From the NCBI GenBank assembly GCA_029821875.1, contig JALGXW010000005.1, positions 85,399-149,398 on the forward strand: a stretch of 64,000 nt of DNA, read 5' to 3'. Of this stretch, positions 1-9,223 are shown one piece after another. Positions within the stretch are counted from its first letter, which is position 1; every line of letters begins with the position of its first letter. Both the position numbers and the translations under genes were made by a program. The DNA comes from Candidatus Hebobacterum abditum (GTDB lineage Bacteria; Armatimonadota; Hebobacteria; Hebobacterales; Hebobacteraceae). The notes below the pieces were generated by a model, which saw only the letters and a program-made list of their open reading frames with translations, searched no databases and was not told the DNA's origin.

Positions 1-2459
1 ACGACCGCATCGAGGTAGCCGGCACCATGCGCCCGGCCCCGAGCTCCTCACCGACGGATGCGTTGACCTTGTACGTAGACGGAGCGCCCCTGCCGCGGGC
101 GGCGAGTCTGTTCCAGCCGAATACCGAGCAGGAGCAGAACGACTACATCAACGGGTTCCCGCAGCCGCCATTCGGGGCAGGCCCGATCATCCCGAACAGC
201 AGGATCGTGCTCGCGCGCCTGCCGGACTACCAGGCCATGACCGGGTGGGTGTACGGGGTCGACCTGTCTGTCCCGCGGGTGCGCCCGCCGGAGATCGACG
301 CCGTTCACCCGGACAAGGAGACGCACCGCTATCTTCAGCTGACCCGCGATTCTGGGTTCTGGCGACAGGACCCCGGCCTGCCTACCTCCTACTACAACAC
401 CGGCGAGTTCGGCTGGGGGTGGATGAATTACGGCGGCATCTACATCGATAACTTCGACGATATCCAGTACGAGCACGACCTCGACATGCTCCGCGGCAAC
501 TGGATGCGCTCGGTTGGCGACCACTATCCCTTTGGCGACGGGCGCGACGGGGGCGTCGAGCGGCCGCCCGAAGGGCCGGCCGATTACTGGGACCGGACGG
601 GCCGCCACTACGCGCCGCCGGCCGTGGAGATCATCGTGCACGGTGAGGCGCTCTGCCCCTACATGGAGGTCATCCGGCACGACCTCCGCGATGTGGCCGG
701 CATCGAGTGCTACTGGGAGGACCCCGACGGCGCGCCGGTGCCGCTGGACCTCAACCCCGACATCCCGGATGAGCTCGTCTACGCGTACGACCCGGGGGTG
801 ATGAGTGGCTGCACCCCTACCGCGGGATCGAGACCGATAGGAATCTACGATGGCAACCGCGCCATCTTCCCGTTCCCGGCAAACGGTGTGATCTACGCCG
901 AAGGCAATGTCCGCGTCAGCGGAATCATGCCGCCGGTCCGAGACAATCAGGGCCGCGTCGGGACGGCCATCCCCGTGGATCAAGTGCCGGAGGGTTACTT
1001 CGGCGACTGGCACGCCATGAACGGCCGCAGTCGGCGGTTCGATCTGCAGATCGTCTCCGGCGGGACCATCTACATCGACGACAATCTGCTCAGCCCGGCC
1101 TCGGCGCGGCTCGGGGGCCTCTCGCCGGACAACATGGTGACAGACCGCCTCTACGGCTCCCGCATTGCCCTCCTCGCTCGGGACTACGTCTGCCTCAACA
1201 CGACCGCGCTCAATCCGAGACCGGTTGACATGTTCAGGGCCGTCCAGGACCAGGTGGAGCCAGGGATCTACCATCTCTACAACGACGCGCAGCCGATCTT
1301 CGCGTCGAGTGGGAGCGAGGGGCATCTCCTGCTTGAGGGCGACCAGAACCCGGATGTCAACGTGGATGGATACGCCGAATTCTGGGACCCGGCGACCGAC
1401 GACCCATTCGACACGGACCCGGCCTGGGTCAGCTTCGCCTACACCAACCCGAGGCTGCGCCTCCCCGATCTTGCCGCCGAGCTGACCGACCTCAGGTTGA
1501 TGGTGGGGCACAGCGGCCTGTGGGTCGATGAGGCCCAGCCAGGCGAGCCGGGCGGCATCGGCACAGCGGGAGGGGAGCCGCCAGAGCAGCAGACTACGCC
1601 ACCGGGCACCGATGCGGATGAGCCGGCGGTCGACGTTGCGCTCCACGTGAATGATCCCGCGCTTGGCAGTCCCTGGCCGTGGGGGGCAGACACTTCGCGA
1701 TACACGTTTCTCAGGGCGGCGATTGCGGAGCACGAGATTAGAGACGAGTCGGATCACTGGTATGTCGACCCTCAGCCCGGACTCCTCGAGCTCGGCAGCG
1801 GCGCCGACGATTTCTCGGAGCTGCTGCCAGATGCATACCAGCCGATGGCCATGCACACACCTGCCGCCGTGCCGGCGGCCGCATGGCTCACCGGCGCCGA
1901 CACCCTAGCACTCGCCGGCCGCGTGTGGCCGGTTCGGCACTGGGAGCAAGATCCGGACACCGGCGCCTGGTATGTGGATGGATGGGAGACCCCCCCCAAG
2001 GAGCTGGCCTACACGGTCGGCCCCATCGCCGTCGCTCCGCCGCGGGGCGTCGAGCCGCTCCCGGTGCAGATCGATGCGCTCATCTACGCTCAGAACGGAT
2101 CGTGGTTCGTCATCTCTGGCCGCTGGTTCAACGACGATCCGGATGAGTTCGGCGCAGATCCGAGGACACAGCTGTATCCTGGCTATCACGAGCCGCTCAA
2201 CACCAGCATTCACGTCTACGGCGCGATCAGCGAGAACATGCCGGCCGAGCTTGGGTCGGTGGCCGATTGGACGAGCAAGTGGGGCGGTCCCGCGGGGCAA
2301 GGCGGCGAGGGATTCATTACTTATGCCTTCGACCCACTGCTGCGCCACCCGCGGCGGGAGACCGATGACCGCATAGGGTATCTCCGGTTCCCGAACTTCC
2401 CAATCACGTCCGATCTGGTCATATGGGGCGAGAGAGTATCGGGGCCTGCAGGAAGCTGA
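1..2459 (+). CDS. Pilus-associated PilX-like protein, 5'-truncated by window edge
   Basis: The reading frame is open from base 3, upstream of the first ATG at 27, so the true start lies outside the window and at least 818 residues are visible. The middle (about nt 880-1190) has the pattern NGVIYAEGNVRVSG, then IVSGGTIYIDDNLL, then SRIALLARDYVCLNT. I know this pattern from long secreted proteins encoded beside type IV pilus genes (PilX/DUF4900-like), where repeated beta-strands probably form an extended fold. No catalytic motif is visible. It ends 160 bases before pilM, and a separate promoter lies between them, so it may be the last gene of an upstream minor-pilin operon. A pilus-tip or cell-surface role is inference from neighbourhood. 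The very long minus-strand frame beneath it is a GC-bias shadow. Confidence 0.6.
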   Translation, partial: DRIEVAGTMRPAPSSSPTDALTLYVDGAPLPRAASLFQPNTEQEQNDYINGFPQPPFGAGPIIPNSRIVLARLPDYQAMTGWVYGVDLSVPRVRPPEIDAVHPDKETHRYLQLTRDSGFWRQDPGLPTSYYNTGEFGWGWMNYGGIYIDNFDDIQYEHDLDMLRGNWMRSVGDHYPFGDGRDGGVERPPEGPADYWDRTGRHYAPPAVEIIVHGEALCPYMEVIRHDLRDVAGIECYWEDPDGAPVPLDLNPDIPDELVYAYDPGVMSGCTPTAGSRPIGIYDGNRAIFPFPANGVIYAEGNVRVSGIMPPVRDNQGRVGTAIPVDQVPEGYFGDWHAMNGRSRRFDLQIVSGGTIYIDDNLLSPASARLGGLSPDNMVTDRLYGSRIALLARDYVCLNTTALNPRPVDMFRAVQDQVEPGIYHLYNDAQPIFASSGSEGHLLLEGDQNPDVNVDGYAEFWDPATDDPFDTDPAWVSFAYTNPRLRLPDLAAELTDLRLMVGHSGLWVDEAQPGEPGGIGTAGGEPPEQQTTPPGTDADEPAVDVALHVNDPALGSPWPWGADTSRYTFLRAAIAEHEIRDESDHWYVDPQPGLLELGSGADDFSELLPDAYQPMAMHTPAAVPAAAWLTGADTLALAGRVWPVRHWEQDPDTGAWYVDGWETPPKELAYTVGPIAVAPPRGVEPLPVQIDALIYAQNGSWFVISGRWFNDDPDEFGADPRTQLYPGYHEPLNTSIHVYGAISENMPAELGSVADWTSKWGGPAGQGGEGFITYAFDPLLRHPRRETDDRIGYLRFPNFPITSDLVIWGERVSGPAGS

Positions 2460-2502
2460 GCCGGGCGTCGAATAGGTAAAGGGACCCCGCTTGGCTCGTT
2501 TG

Positions 2503-2531
2503 TTGCGGAACAAAACGGGCGGTGCTATAAT
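2503..2531 (+). promoter_or_regulatory. Promoter of the pilM operon
   Basis: The -35-like TTGCGG at 2503-2508 is followed by a 17-base spacer and a perfect TATAAT at 2526-2531. TGC directly before the -10 gives an extended -10. Transcription would start near 2538, leaving a leader of about 80 bases before pilM. Confidence 0.7.
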
Positions 2532-2619
2532 CTAACACTTCGGGGGGAGCGCGGGCTCGCGGAGGCCGAGCGGGACGGCCCGGATCTCTAGCTTCCGATG
2601 ACGGGAAGAATGGGCAGCC

Positions 2620-3891
2620 ATGGCGGATAAAGCGGTCTTGGGGCTGGACATCGGCACCAGCCGGATCAAATTCGTTGAGGCTCGCGGGGGACGCAGCGGC
2701 CCGGTCGTCACGAACGTCGGGATGGGAATGACGCCGCGAGACACAATCGCCAACGGCGTCATCGTCGATCCGGACACCCTCGGTGCGGCCGTGCGGCAGT
2801 TGCTGGCCGAGTACGGCGTTCGGACGCGCTCGGTCGTCAGCTCGGTTGCCAGCCAATCCTCTCTGGTTGTGCGCCCGATCGAGGTGCCGAGGATGACCAG
2901 GAGCGAGCTGACGGAAACGATGCAGTGGGAGGTCGATCGGCATATCCCATTTGCCGCCAGCGAGGTGGTCATGTCCTTCGAGCCGTTGATCCCTCCCGAA
3001 GAGCTTCCCGAGGAAGCTCAGAACATGGAGGTCCTGCTCGCGGTCGCGCAAGAGGACATGGTCGATGCGCACGTCCAGACCCTCTTCAACGCGGGGCTGG
3101 ACCCGGCGGCCCTCGATGTGGAGCCGCTGTCGGCGAGTCGCTCTCTCATCGACATCGTCGGCGAGCAGGGAGCCTACGATCGCACCTACGCGCTCCTGAA
3201 CATCGGCGCAAACACGACCGACCTGAGCATCTTCCGGCCGGGCGGCCTGCTGTCTTTCACGCGGCCGATCCCGATTGCAGGCGATACCGTCACGAATGCT
3301 GTCGCCGAGGCCTTGGGCTACGAGTTCCACGAAGCTGAGCGGGCCAAGATCGAGGAGGGACGCGTCTACAGCGAAGGCGCGCCGGCACTCGCCGCCTCGG
3401 CCGGCGGCGAGCCGCAGCCGCCCCCTGAGGTCGCGCCGGCGCCCCCACCCGACGAGCAGGGAGAGGGGGAGGAGCGGGTCTTCGATCTGGGCGCGGAAAC
3501 CGGCCCCCAACAGCCGCCTGCTGAGAAACCGCCGCCCACGACGCTGCCTGCAGTTCATGCCCCGACGGCGGGTTCTTCCGAGCGCCAGGTCTACGACGCG
3601 ATGCTGCCGACGCTGGTAGAGCTGGTGACAGAGGTGAGGCGCTCCCTCGAGTACTACACGAACCGGTTCCCGGACTCCAGCGTGGACAGGATTCTGCTCT
3701 ACGGCGGCACCACCAGGCTGGGAAGCTTCCCCGAGTTCCTTGCGAACGAAGTCGGGATGGAGGTCGAAGTCGGCGATCCATTCCAGTATGTGGCCGTCGA
3801 TGAGGCGAGCGTGCCCGCGGAGATGTTCCGAGACAACGCGTGCTTCATGCCCATCGTTGTGGGGCTCGCGATCCGCGACATGATTGACTGA
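2620..3891 (+). CDS. pilM: Type IV pilus assembly protein PilM (actin-like ATPase)
   Basis: PilM is the cytoplasmic actin-fold protein that binds the N-terminus of PilN and links the pilus motor to the inner-membrane PilNO complex. The N-terminus carries the phosphate-1 motif LGLDIGTSRIKFVE. The family segments EVPRMTRSEL and WEVDRHIPF (about residues 90-115), LLNIGANTTDLSIF and LLYGGTTRLGSF all follow. Length is 423 residues against about 350 usual. The excess is a Pro/Ala/Glu-rich insertion of about 70 residues (roughly 255-325) between the second nucleotide-binding half and the C-terminal helix, probably a disordered loop. It is first in a pilMNOP-type operon. Confidence 0.93.
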   Translation: MADKAVLGLDIGTSRIKFVEARGGRSGPVVTNVGMGMTPRDTIANGVIVDPDTLGAAVRQLLAEYGVRTRSVVSSVASQSSLVVRPIEVPRMTRSELTETMQWEVDRHIPFAASEVVMSFEPLIPPEELPEEAQNMEVLLAVAQEDMVDAHVQTLFNAGLDPAALDVEPLSASRSLIDIVGEQGAYDRTYALLNIGANTTDLSIFRPGGLLSFTRPIPIAGDTVTNAVAEALGYEFHEAERAKIEEGRVYSEGAPALAASAGGEPQPPPEVAPAPPPDEQGEGEERVFDLGAETGPQQPPAEKPPPTTLPAVHAPTAGSSERQVYDAMLPTLVELVTEVRRSLEYYTNRFPDSSVDRILLYGGTTRLGSFPEFLANEVGMEVEVGDPFQYVAVDEASVPAEMFRDNACFMPIVVGLAIRDMID

Positions 3892-3907
3892 CGGCCGGAG
3901 AGACAGC

Positions 3908-4735
3908 ATGATAAAGATCCAACTTCTCCCGCCCTATATCGTAGAGCGCCGGCGCGTGAAGGCGCTGATCGTTCTTCTGGTCTTCGTGCTGATCGTCGAG
4001 GCGCTGCTCTTCATGGCCTACCTGTGGGCACCCGCGCCGTTCTCGTTGGCCACACGGCGACAGAAGGCCGAGGAGCGTAGGGATAGGGCATGGGAGAAGG
4101 AGCAGGAGGTGCGGCAGCTCGAGGACGATCTGGCTGACATACAGGCAAGATACCGGAGCAAGCAGTCGTGGGTGTCGTGGGTCGATGACGCTGACTCCAG
4201 GCCCGCCCGTTACGTCGCCTACTTCAAGACAATCACCGACTACTTCCCCGCCGACGTGGTCGTGAACGGGCTGAACCTGCCCAGCGGGAACACTCTGAAC
4301 CTGAGCGGGAACACGAGCGACCTCATGGCTGCCGCGCGCTGGTACTTGAACATGCTGCGGTGCGAGATGGTCAACACCGAGCTCGGCCGCAACGCCGTGC
4401 AGTTCAGCCCGGGCTCGATGGCCTCCGGCGCCGTCAATCCCAGAATGCAGATGCCGGTCAGCATCAGCGTGGCACTGAAACCTGAGGACCTGGATTCCAT
4501 ACTGATGCCCGTCGCCCGTCCCCAGGCAATCGGAGGCGGAGGCGGGCGCGGTCGTGGGCGCATGGGCGGCGGCGGGGGGCGCGGTGGTGGCATGCGCGGT
4601 GGTATGCGGGGCGGCGGAAGGCGCGGCGGGATGCGCGGTGGCGGGGGGCGCGGTGGTGGCATGCGCGGCGGTGGCATGCGCGGTGGTGGCATGCGCGGTG
4701 GTGGCATGCGGGGCGGCGGCAGGCGTGGCTTCTGA
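3908..4735 (+). CDS. pilN: PilN-like inner-membrane pilus assembly protein with RGG/GGM tail
   Basis: I chose the ATG at 3908, which gives the PilN-typical beginning MIKIQLLPPY and avoids overlap with pilM; an in-frame ATG at 3884 is less likely. A short cytoplasmic arm is followed by one membrane helix (about residues 18-40), a coiled coil (about 50-90) and a compact periplasmic domain. In the family PilN binds PilM inside and PilO outside the membrane. The last 67 or so residues (about 209-275) are almost only Gly, Arg and Met in RGGGM-type repeats, a tail normal PilN proteins lack. The repeat is imperfect at DNA level, so slippage-driven growth is plausible. Confidence 0.85.
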   Translation: MIKIQLLPPYIVERRRVKALIVLLVFVLIVEALLFMAYLWAPAPFSLATRRQKAEERRDRAWEKEQEVRQLEDDLADIQARYRSKQSWVSWVDDADSRPARYVAYFKTITDYFPADVVVNGLNLPSGNTLNLSGNTSDLMAAARWYLNMLRCEMVNTELGRNAVQFSPGSMASGAVNPRMQMPVSISVALKPEDLDSILMPVARPQAIGGGGGRGRGRMGGGGGRGGGMRGGMRGGGRRGGMRGGGGRGGGMRGGGMRGGGMRGGGMRGGGRRGF

Positions 4736-4813
4736 GGATCGTCAGTTCAGCCGGCGGACGGGCGAAGCGGACCTCGTCCGGCGCGGCGTGAGCGCTGACA
4801 AAGGAGCGGTGAG

Positions 4814-5626
4814 GTGAACCTGCAGCGGATAACTCGGGTACAGGTGGCGATTGCAGGGCTGGCAGTGGTGGTCGGCATCGCTCTCATCTTCTTCTTCCTG
4901 TTCGTTAACCCGCAGCGCAAGGCGATAAAGACGGCCACCGATGACGCGATATACTACGAGGGGGAGGCCGCGCTCCGGGACGGCGTGTTACAGCAGATCG
5001 ACGACGCGGAGGCAACGGAGAAAGAGGTCACTGCCAAGTACGAGGAGATCCTGGAAACACGCATGCCGAAGCTCGACTTCACCGATCCGATCGGCGCAAC
5101 GGTTCGGATGTGGGACCTGGCCGGGGAAGAGCAGCGGCTGATGGACCGGTGGTTCGCCTCCACCGGAGCGCGGGTGACAGGATACAGTTTCCCGGACTGG
5201 GGCGCCAACATGCCGGGCAGCTTCCCCAACCCGGCGTGGACGCATCTCGATCCGCTGAGCTGGAACCTGACGATCGAAGTCGAGGACTTCCCAGAGCTTC
5301 TCGAGTGGCTGCTCAAGATCCCGGAGGCGCCGCGCTTCATGGAACTCCAGAACGTGACCATCCAGGGGCCGCGGCAGCCCGGCCAGCCCCTGGTGGCTCA
5401 GGTCCCAGTGATGTTCTACCAGTGGACGGGCGTGGAGCCGGCGGCCGCGACTGAACCCTCAGCAGGAGCCGCCACGACAGGCGCTGGTGTTCGCGGGGGC
5501 AGAGGCGGCCGCGGTATGGGTGGCCGTGGTATGGGCGGCCGTGGCGGCCGAGGCGGCCGAGGTATGGGCGGCCGAGGTATGGGCGGCCGTGGGGGCCGAG
5601 GCGGCCGTGGGGGGCGAGGCTTCTAG
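4814..5626 (+). CDS. pilO: PilO-like pilus assembly protein with RGG/RGM tail
   Basis: Starts at GTG 4814 with AAGGAG at 4801-4806, seven bases upstream. One membrane helix (about residues 10-32), a helical stretch (about 35-80) and a periplasmic ferredoxin-like domain match PilO in architecture and place. PilO heterodimerises with PilN and contacts PilP. The last 45 or so residues (about 226-270) are repeats of GGRG and GGRGM, closely resembling the tail of the preceding gene product. Identity as PilO rests on size, topology and order; sequence similarity by eye is weak. Confidence 0.78.
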   Translation: MNLQRITRVQVAIAGLAVVVGIALIFFFLFVNPQRKAIKTATDDAIYYEGEAALRDGVLQQIDDAEATEKEVTAKYEEILETRMPKLDFTDPIGATVRMWDLAGEEQRLMDRWFASTGARVTGYSFPDWGANMPGSFPNPAWTHLDPLSWNLTIEVEDFPELLEWLLKIPEAPRFMELQNVTIQGPRQPGQPLVAQVPVMFYQWTGVEPAAATEPSAGAATTGAGVRGGRGGRGMGGRGMGGRGGRGGRGMGGRGMGGRGGRGGRGGRGF

Positions 5627-5733
5627 CGGAGGTGGCAGGGCGCTGTGTCGCTCTGACGGTCGCTGGAGGCGCAAGGGAATGGTGTGCAATGTGTCGAACG
5701 AGTGCTAACATCTCCCCGTGCTGGGGGTGAACA

Positions 5734-6414
5734 ATGGGTGCGGCGGATCGGAACAAGATTCTCATCGCAGGGGGCGTCGCTGTCGTTGCCATCGCCCTCA
5801 TCCTGTTCTTCGTCTTGCGGGGCCGCAGACGGGCGCCCCCGCAGTACCCCGCCTTCGCGACCGAGACGGCCGCTGAGGAGGCCGCGGCAGGTGGGGCGGG
5901 CACGGGCGTGCCGCCGGCTCCCGGCACAGGGGAACCGGCGCCGCCGGGAGGAGAAGAGGCGCCCCGGGCGCCCGCGCCAACCCGCTCTGTCGGCGTGGTG
6001 CAGATGGCAACGGGCCCCGCCGAGCCCACCAGGACCGACCCATTCGAAACGCTGGATCCGCCCCCGCGGCCGACGCCGCCGGAGCTGTTGCTCTCGTTTC
6101 CGACGGTGGGACTCGGCCCACTGCGCCCGCCCGGTGTCGGGGGGCCTCGTGTCGGCAACCGCCGCGTCGCCGGCTTGCTCTTCAACGACCAGGCGTGGGC
6201 GATACTCGAGGACGAAGATGGAGAGACCTTCATCGTCAAGCCCGGCGATGTTGTTGATGGTATTCGCATAACGGCAATTGCGCGTGATTCCATCTACCTG
6301 ATGGACAGTGATGGCAAGAAGTGGCAAGTTCCGCTCCGCGGGCTCGGGCCGAGCACCGGCTCGGCCGGCGCAACGTCCACGGTGTCGGCCCTGCCGGCGG
6401 TGCCACCCGCCTAG
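5734..6414 (+). CDS. PilP-like membrane-anchored pilus protein
   Basis: The 226-residue product begins with an uncleaved membrane helix (about residues 8-29) ending in RGRRR. A Pro/Ala/Gly-rich linker (about 30-140) follows, then a small beta domain containing VAGLLFNDQAWAILED, VKPGDVVDGIRITAI and DSIYLMDSDGKKW. That domain resembles PilP/GspC homology-region folds, which bridge PilNO to the secretin. Classical PilP is a lipoprotein, so the membrane helix here is a variant. SD GGGGGT lies just before the ATG. It sits between pilO and the secretin genes, where pilP belongs. Confidence 0.68.
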   Translation: MGAADRNKILIAGGVAVVAIALILFFVLRGRRRAPPQYPAFATETAAEEAAAGGAGTGVPPAPGTGEPAPPGGEEAPRAPAPTRSVGVVQMATGPAEPTRTDPFETLDPPPRPTPPELLLSFPTVGLGPLRPPGVGGPRVGNRRVAGLLFNDQAWAILEDEDGETFIVKPGDVVDGIRITAIARDSIYLMDSDGKKWQVPLRGLGPSTGSAGATSTVSALPAVPPA

Positions 6415-6554
6415 TCGAATCGCGCGCCAAAGTACCAGGGGAATTGCCCTGTCGGGCAGAACAAATCGGTGCTTGGGGCAGTCTAAACAGACGAGGAAGG
6501 ACTATGGCGCGGGCGTCGGAACACCGCTATCGCCCGTGCCGGAGGTGAGCTGAC

Positions 6555-7328
6555 ATGGTGACAGGCAGAATACGGCTGGCAGTTCTCATCCTGGCTCTCG
6601 CGATGGCCGCTGGCGGAGCGCTGTTCGCTGGCGAACGCGCATGGGCCCAGGCCGACGAGCGGTTGATCACGCTCGACCTGCGAGACGCCACCCTCGACGA
6701 TGCGCTTCGCCTCATCTTCAGGTCGACGCCATACAGCTATGTGTTGGCCCCTGGCGTGACCGGGCGGGTGACGCTGACGCTCAACAACGTCACCTTCAGC
6801 CAGGCCCTGCGCGCCATCCTGGAGATGCACAATCTCACCTATAGGCGGGAGGCGGGGAACGTCTACTACATTACCGTGAAGACTGAGCCAACTCCGGATC
6901 CCGTGATCACCCAGACGCCCCGTTCTGCCTCTCGGTGGTTCTTGTTCGGCCCCGGCGGCCGCTATGAGTTCCAATACCTGGACTGCCGCCAGGTTGCCAT
7001 CTGGTTCGGTGGCTGGGAAGGCGGTCCGTCTGTGATCCCGGTGCCGGCTCAGGGCGGCGGCGGTGCCGGCGGCGTCGGCGGTGGCGGCCGTGGCGGCGTC
7101 GGTGGCGGCGGCATCGGTGGTGGTGGTGGCGGCGGCGGGATCGGTGGTGGCGGCATGGGTGGTGGTCGCGGCGGCGGTGGCGGCGGTGGCGGCGCCCGCG
7201 GCGGTGGCGGCCGTGGCGGTGGTGGCGGTGGTGGTGGCGGCGGCCGTGGCGGTGGTGGCGGTGGCCGCGGTGGTGGCGGCGGCGGTGGTGGCGGCGGCGG
7301 TGGCGGCCGCGGCGGCCGTGGTCGCTGA
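6555..7328 (+). CDS. Secreted STN-domain protein with poly-Gly/Arg tail
   Basis: GGAGGT at 6540-6545 supports the ATG. Residues 1-32 form a signal peptide ending in AWA. Residues 37-108 are a secretin/TonB N-terminal (STN) domain: LITLDLRDATLDDALRLIF, then a VTLTLNNVTFSQALRAIL strand-helix unit and YYITVK. A further short domain (about 125-160) precedes a tail of about 90 residues (167-257) made almost wholly of Gly with Arg. There is no secretin barrel, so it cannot form a channel alone. It may be an accessory periplasmic ring subunit of the secretin encoded next, or one half of a split secretin. Function is inference from domain and position. Confidence 0.75.
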   Translation: MVTGRIRLAVLILALAMAAGGALFAGERAWAQADERLITLDLRDATLDDALRLIFRSTPYSYVLAPGVTGRVTLTLNNVTFSQALRAILEMHNLTYRREAGNVYYITVKTEPTPDPVITQTPRSASRWFLFGPGGRYEFQYLDCRQVAIWFGGWEGGPSVIPVPAQGGGGAGGVGGGGRGGVGGGGIGGGGGGGGIGGGGMGGGRGGGGGGGGARGGGGRGGGGGGGGGGRGGGGGGRGGGGGGGGGGGGGRGGRGR

Positions 7329-7388
7329 GGTGGCTCTGTCCCTTCGGGGTCTGCGGGCAGAGCGTAGCGGGTCTGCGGAAGAGGGTCC

Positions 7389-7417
7389 TTAACACTCCGC
7401 CGCAGGTGTGCTACAAT
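7389..7417 (+). promoter_or_regulatory. Candidate promoter for the secretin gene
   Basis: TTAACA (7389-7394), a 17-base spacer and TACAAT (7412-7417), with TGC directly before the -10 (extended -10). A start near 7424 would give a leader of about 190 bases before pilQ, suggesting the secretin can be made independently of the upstream pilus genes. Apart from this promoter I see nothing coding in 7329-7612. Confidence 0.6.
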
Positions 7418-7612
7418 ACGCAGTCGACGCTGCGGCTGTTGCGAGCTGGATCGGACAGCGGGGTGGCCGCGGCGTTCGTTGTCTCGGACGGTCTGTCCGG
7501 ACGAGTTGTCTGCCGCTGAGGAGCGGGGGCAGCACAGCTTCGAACGGCCGAGAGTCGGCCTCAGCGAAGGGTGACAGCTGGCCAGATCAGCCATTTGTTT
7601 GGGAGGCGAGTG

Positions 7613-9190
7613 ATGAGGCGAGAATTGTTGGCACCGATCCTGTGCGCATTCCTGATGGCCTTGGGATCCCTGGCGGCAACGGCTTCTGAGAGTGCCACCG
7701 ACCCTGGTCGCGAGCTTGTGAGCATCCATGTCAGGGATGCGGACGTTCGGGATGTCGTCCAGACTATCATCACCGCCTCGGGTGCCAGCATCGTGCTGGC
7801 CGACGTAGCGGGCCACATCACGCTCAACGTCGATAATGTGCCCGTGGAGAGGGTCCTCGAGATCATCTGCACCGCGAAGGGCCTACACTGGTGGCGCGAC
7901 ACAGATGGCATCTACTTCGTCTCCGCAGAGCCGCGGCCGGCCTCCTCCGGCGAGGCATCGGCTCTGCCAGGCGTGACGGAGTCTGACGAGCAGAAGATGC
8001 TCTCGCAGATGTACCACCTGCAGTTCATGCCGCCGCGATACGTGGCCTGGCTCTTCGGCACGAGCGAGGACCCGGGCCCGCTTCCCTACGACCCTGATGT
8101 GCTGCTGGCCGATTCGGGATCGGTGCTCATGTCGGGCGTCAGGAGCTTCGGCACCGCAGGAGGGCCGGGTCAGTTCGGTGCCGGGGGCCGCGGCGGCGGT
8201 GGTGGGGGCCGCGGCGGCGGGGGCGTAGGCACGGGCTTCGGCGGCGGCGGTGGTGGCGGTCGCGGCGGCGTCGGCGGCGGCGCTGGCGGCGGCTTCATCG
8301 GCGCAGGCGCCTTCTCGCAGTTCCTGCCCGAGGGCATTGAGGCCATGATCGCCTTCCCGGTCTTGAACTCGCTCCTCATTCGGGGCACGGAAGAGGACAT
8401 AAACGAGCTCATAGAGATCCTCAAGTTCGTCGACCACAAGCCGCAGCAGATAATCGTGGAACTGCAGTCTGTCCAGGTGAGCACGAGCCTCCAGAAGCAG
8501 CTTGGGATGGACTGGTTCTACACCGTCGGCACCTTCGCCATCGAGACCTCGGATCTCCTCACTCCTGCCAACGTGATCGTTGAGTACGAGCCACCCGGCG
8601 ATCCGAACTTCTCGGCCACCCTCACCTATCTGCTCGAGACGGGGCGCGGGCGAATCGTAGACGCCATCCGCGTGTCGACAATGAACCTGCTGCCTGCCGT
8701 CAACCAGGTGACCGTTAACTACCCATGGGTGACCGTGGGGGGCATCGCTGGCGACCCGTTCCGGGGGAGCAACATCCAGACGACCACGGTGACCACCTAT
8801 CCGATTGTCACAAGTCTCATCATCACGCCCCGGATCAATGGGGACGGCACCATCACGATGTACATCCCGTTCCAGAAGAGCGTCATAAGCGGCTTTGTCG
8901 AAGTACCCGTGGGCCTGGATGCATCAGCTTCCTACCCGATCACGACCGTGAATACCCTGACGACAACGGTCAACGTCCGAGACGGCGAGACGTTTGTGGT
9001 CGGGGGGTTCGTCGAGAAGTCGGAGCTGGAATCGGAGACTCGGCTTCCAGTGCTCGGGCACATCCCTGTCCTCGGAGACCTGTTCTTCACGCGTAAGGCC
9101 CGCACCGTCAACGAAACCGAGACATTGATCTTCATCACGCCCCGCATCGTGAAAGAGGAGACCGCGCCGGCAACGCTGGGGCCGATCTAG
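7613..9190 (+). CDS. pilQ: PilQ-like outer-membrane secretin
   Basis: ATG 7613 is preceded by GGGAGG at 7601-7606 and opens a signal peptide (about residues 1-24). Order of domains: STN (about 36-104), a segment with MYHLQFMPPRYVAWLFGTS (132-151), a Gly/Arg-rich spacer (about 188-232), an N1-type ring domain with LNSLLIRGTEEDINELIEIL and HKPQQIIVE (236-283), and the secretin barrel. The barrel signature VLGHIPVLGDLFF and the final LIFITPRIV are clear. Secretins form the gated outer-membrane pore through which the pilus passes. At about 525 residues it is short for PilQ and has no AMIN domains. aroB follows, as in pilMNOPQ-aroKB loci. Confidence 0.9.
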   Translation: MRRELLAPILCAFLMALGSLAATASESATDPGRELVSIHVRDADVRDVVQTIITASGASIVLADVAGHITLNVDNVPVERVLEIICTAKGLHWWRDTDGIYFVSAEPRPASSGEASALPGVTESDEQKMLSQMYHLQFMPPRYVAWLFGTSEDPGPLPYDPDVLLADSGSVLMSGVRSFGTAGGPGQFGAGGRGGGGGGRGGGGVGTGFGGGGGGGRGGVGGGAGGGFIGAGAFSQFLPEGIEAMIAFPVLNSLLIRGTEEDINELIEILKFVDHKPQQIIVELQSVQVSTSLQKQLGMDWFYTVGTFAIETSDLLTPANVIVEYEPPGDPNFSATLTYLLETGRGRIVDAIRVSTMNLLPAVNQVTVNYPWVTVGGIAGDPFRGSNIQTTTVTTYPIVTSLIITPRINGDGTITMYIPFQKSVISGFVEVPVGLDASASYPITTVNTLTTTVNVRDGETFVVGGFVEKSELESETRLPVLGHIPVLGDLFFTRKARTVNETETLIFITPRIVKEETAPATLGPI

Positions 9191-9223
9191 TCACCGCGCA
9201 GCCCGGCGGCATAGCTACTTGCT

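Noticed and set aside
48..1856. 602-codon open frame on the minus strand opposite the pilus-associated gene
   Set aside because: Arg/Val/His-rich shadow typical of high-GC DNA, no SD or recognisable domain. The plus-strand frame has convincing family patterns.
2419..3909. 496-codon minus-strand open frame opposite pilM
   Set aside because: Fully antisense to a confidently identified gene, with composition typical of a reverse-frame artefact.
7050..7325. GGC/GGT repeat tract considered as a non-coding satellite
   Set aside because: It is in frame with a signal-peptide/STN gene and ends at that gene's stop codon.
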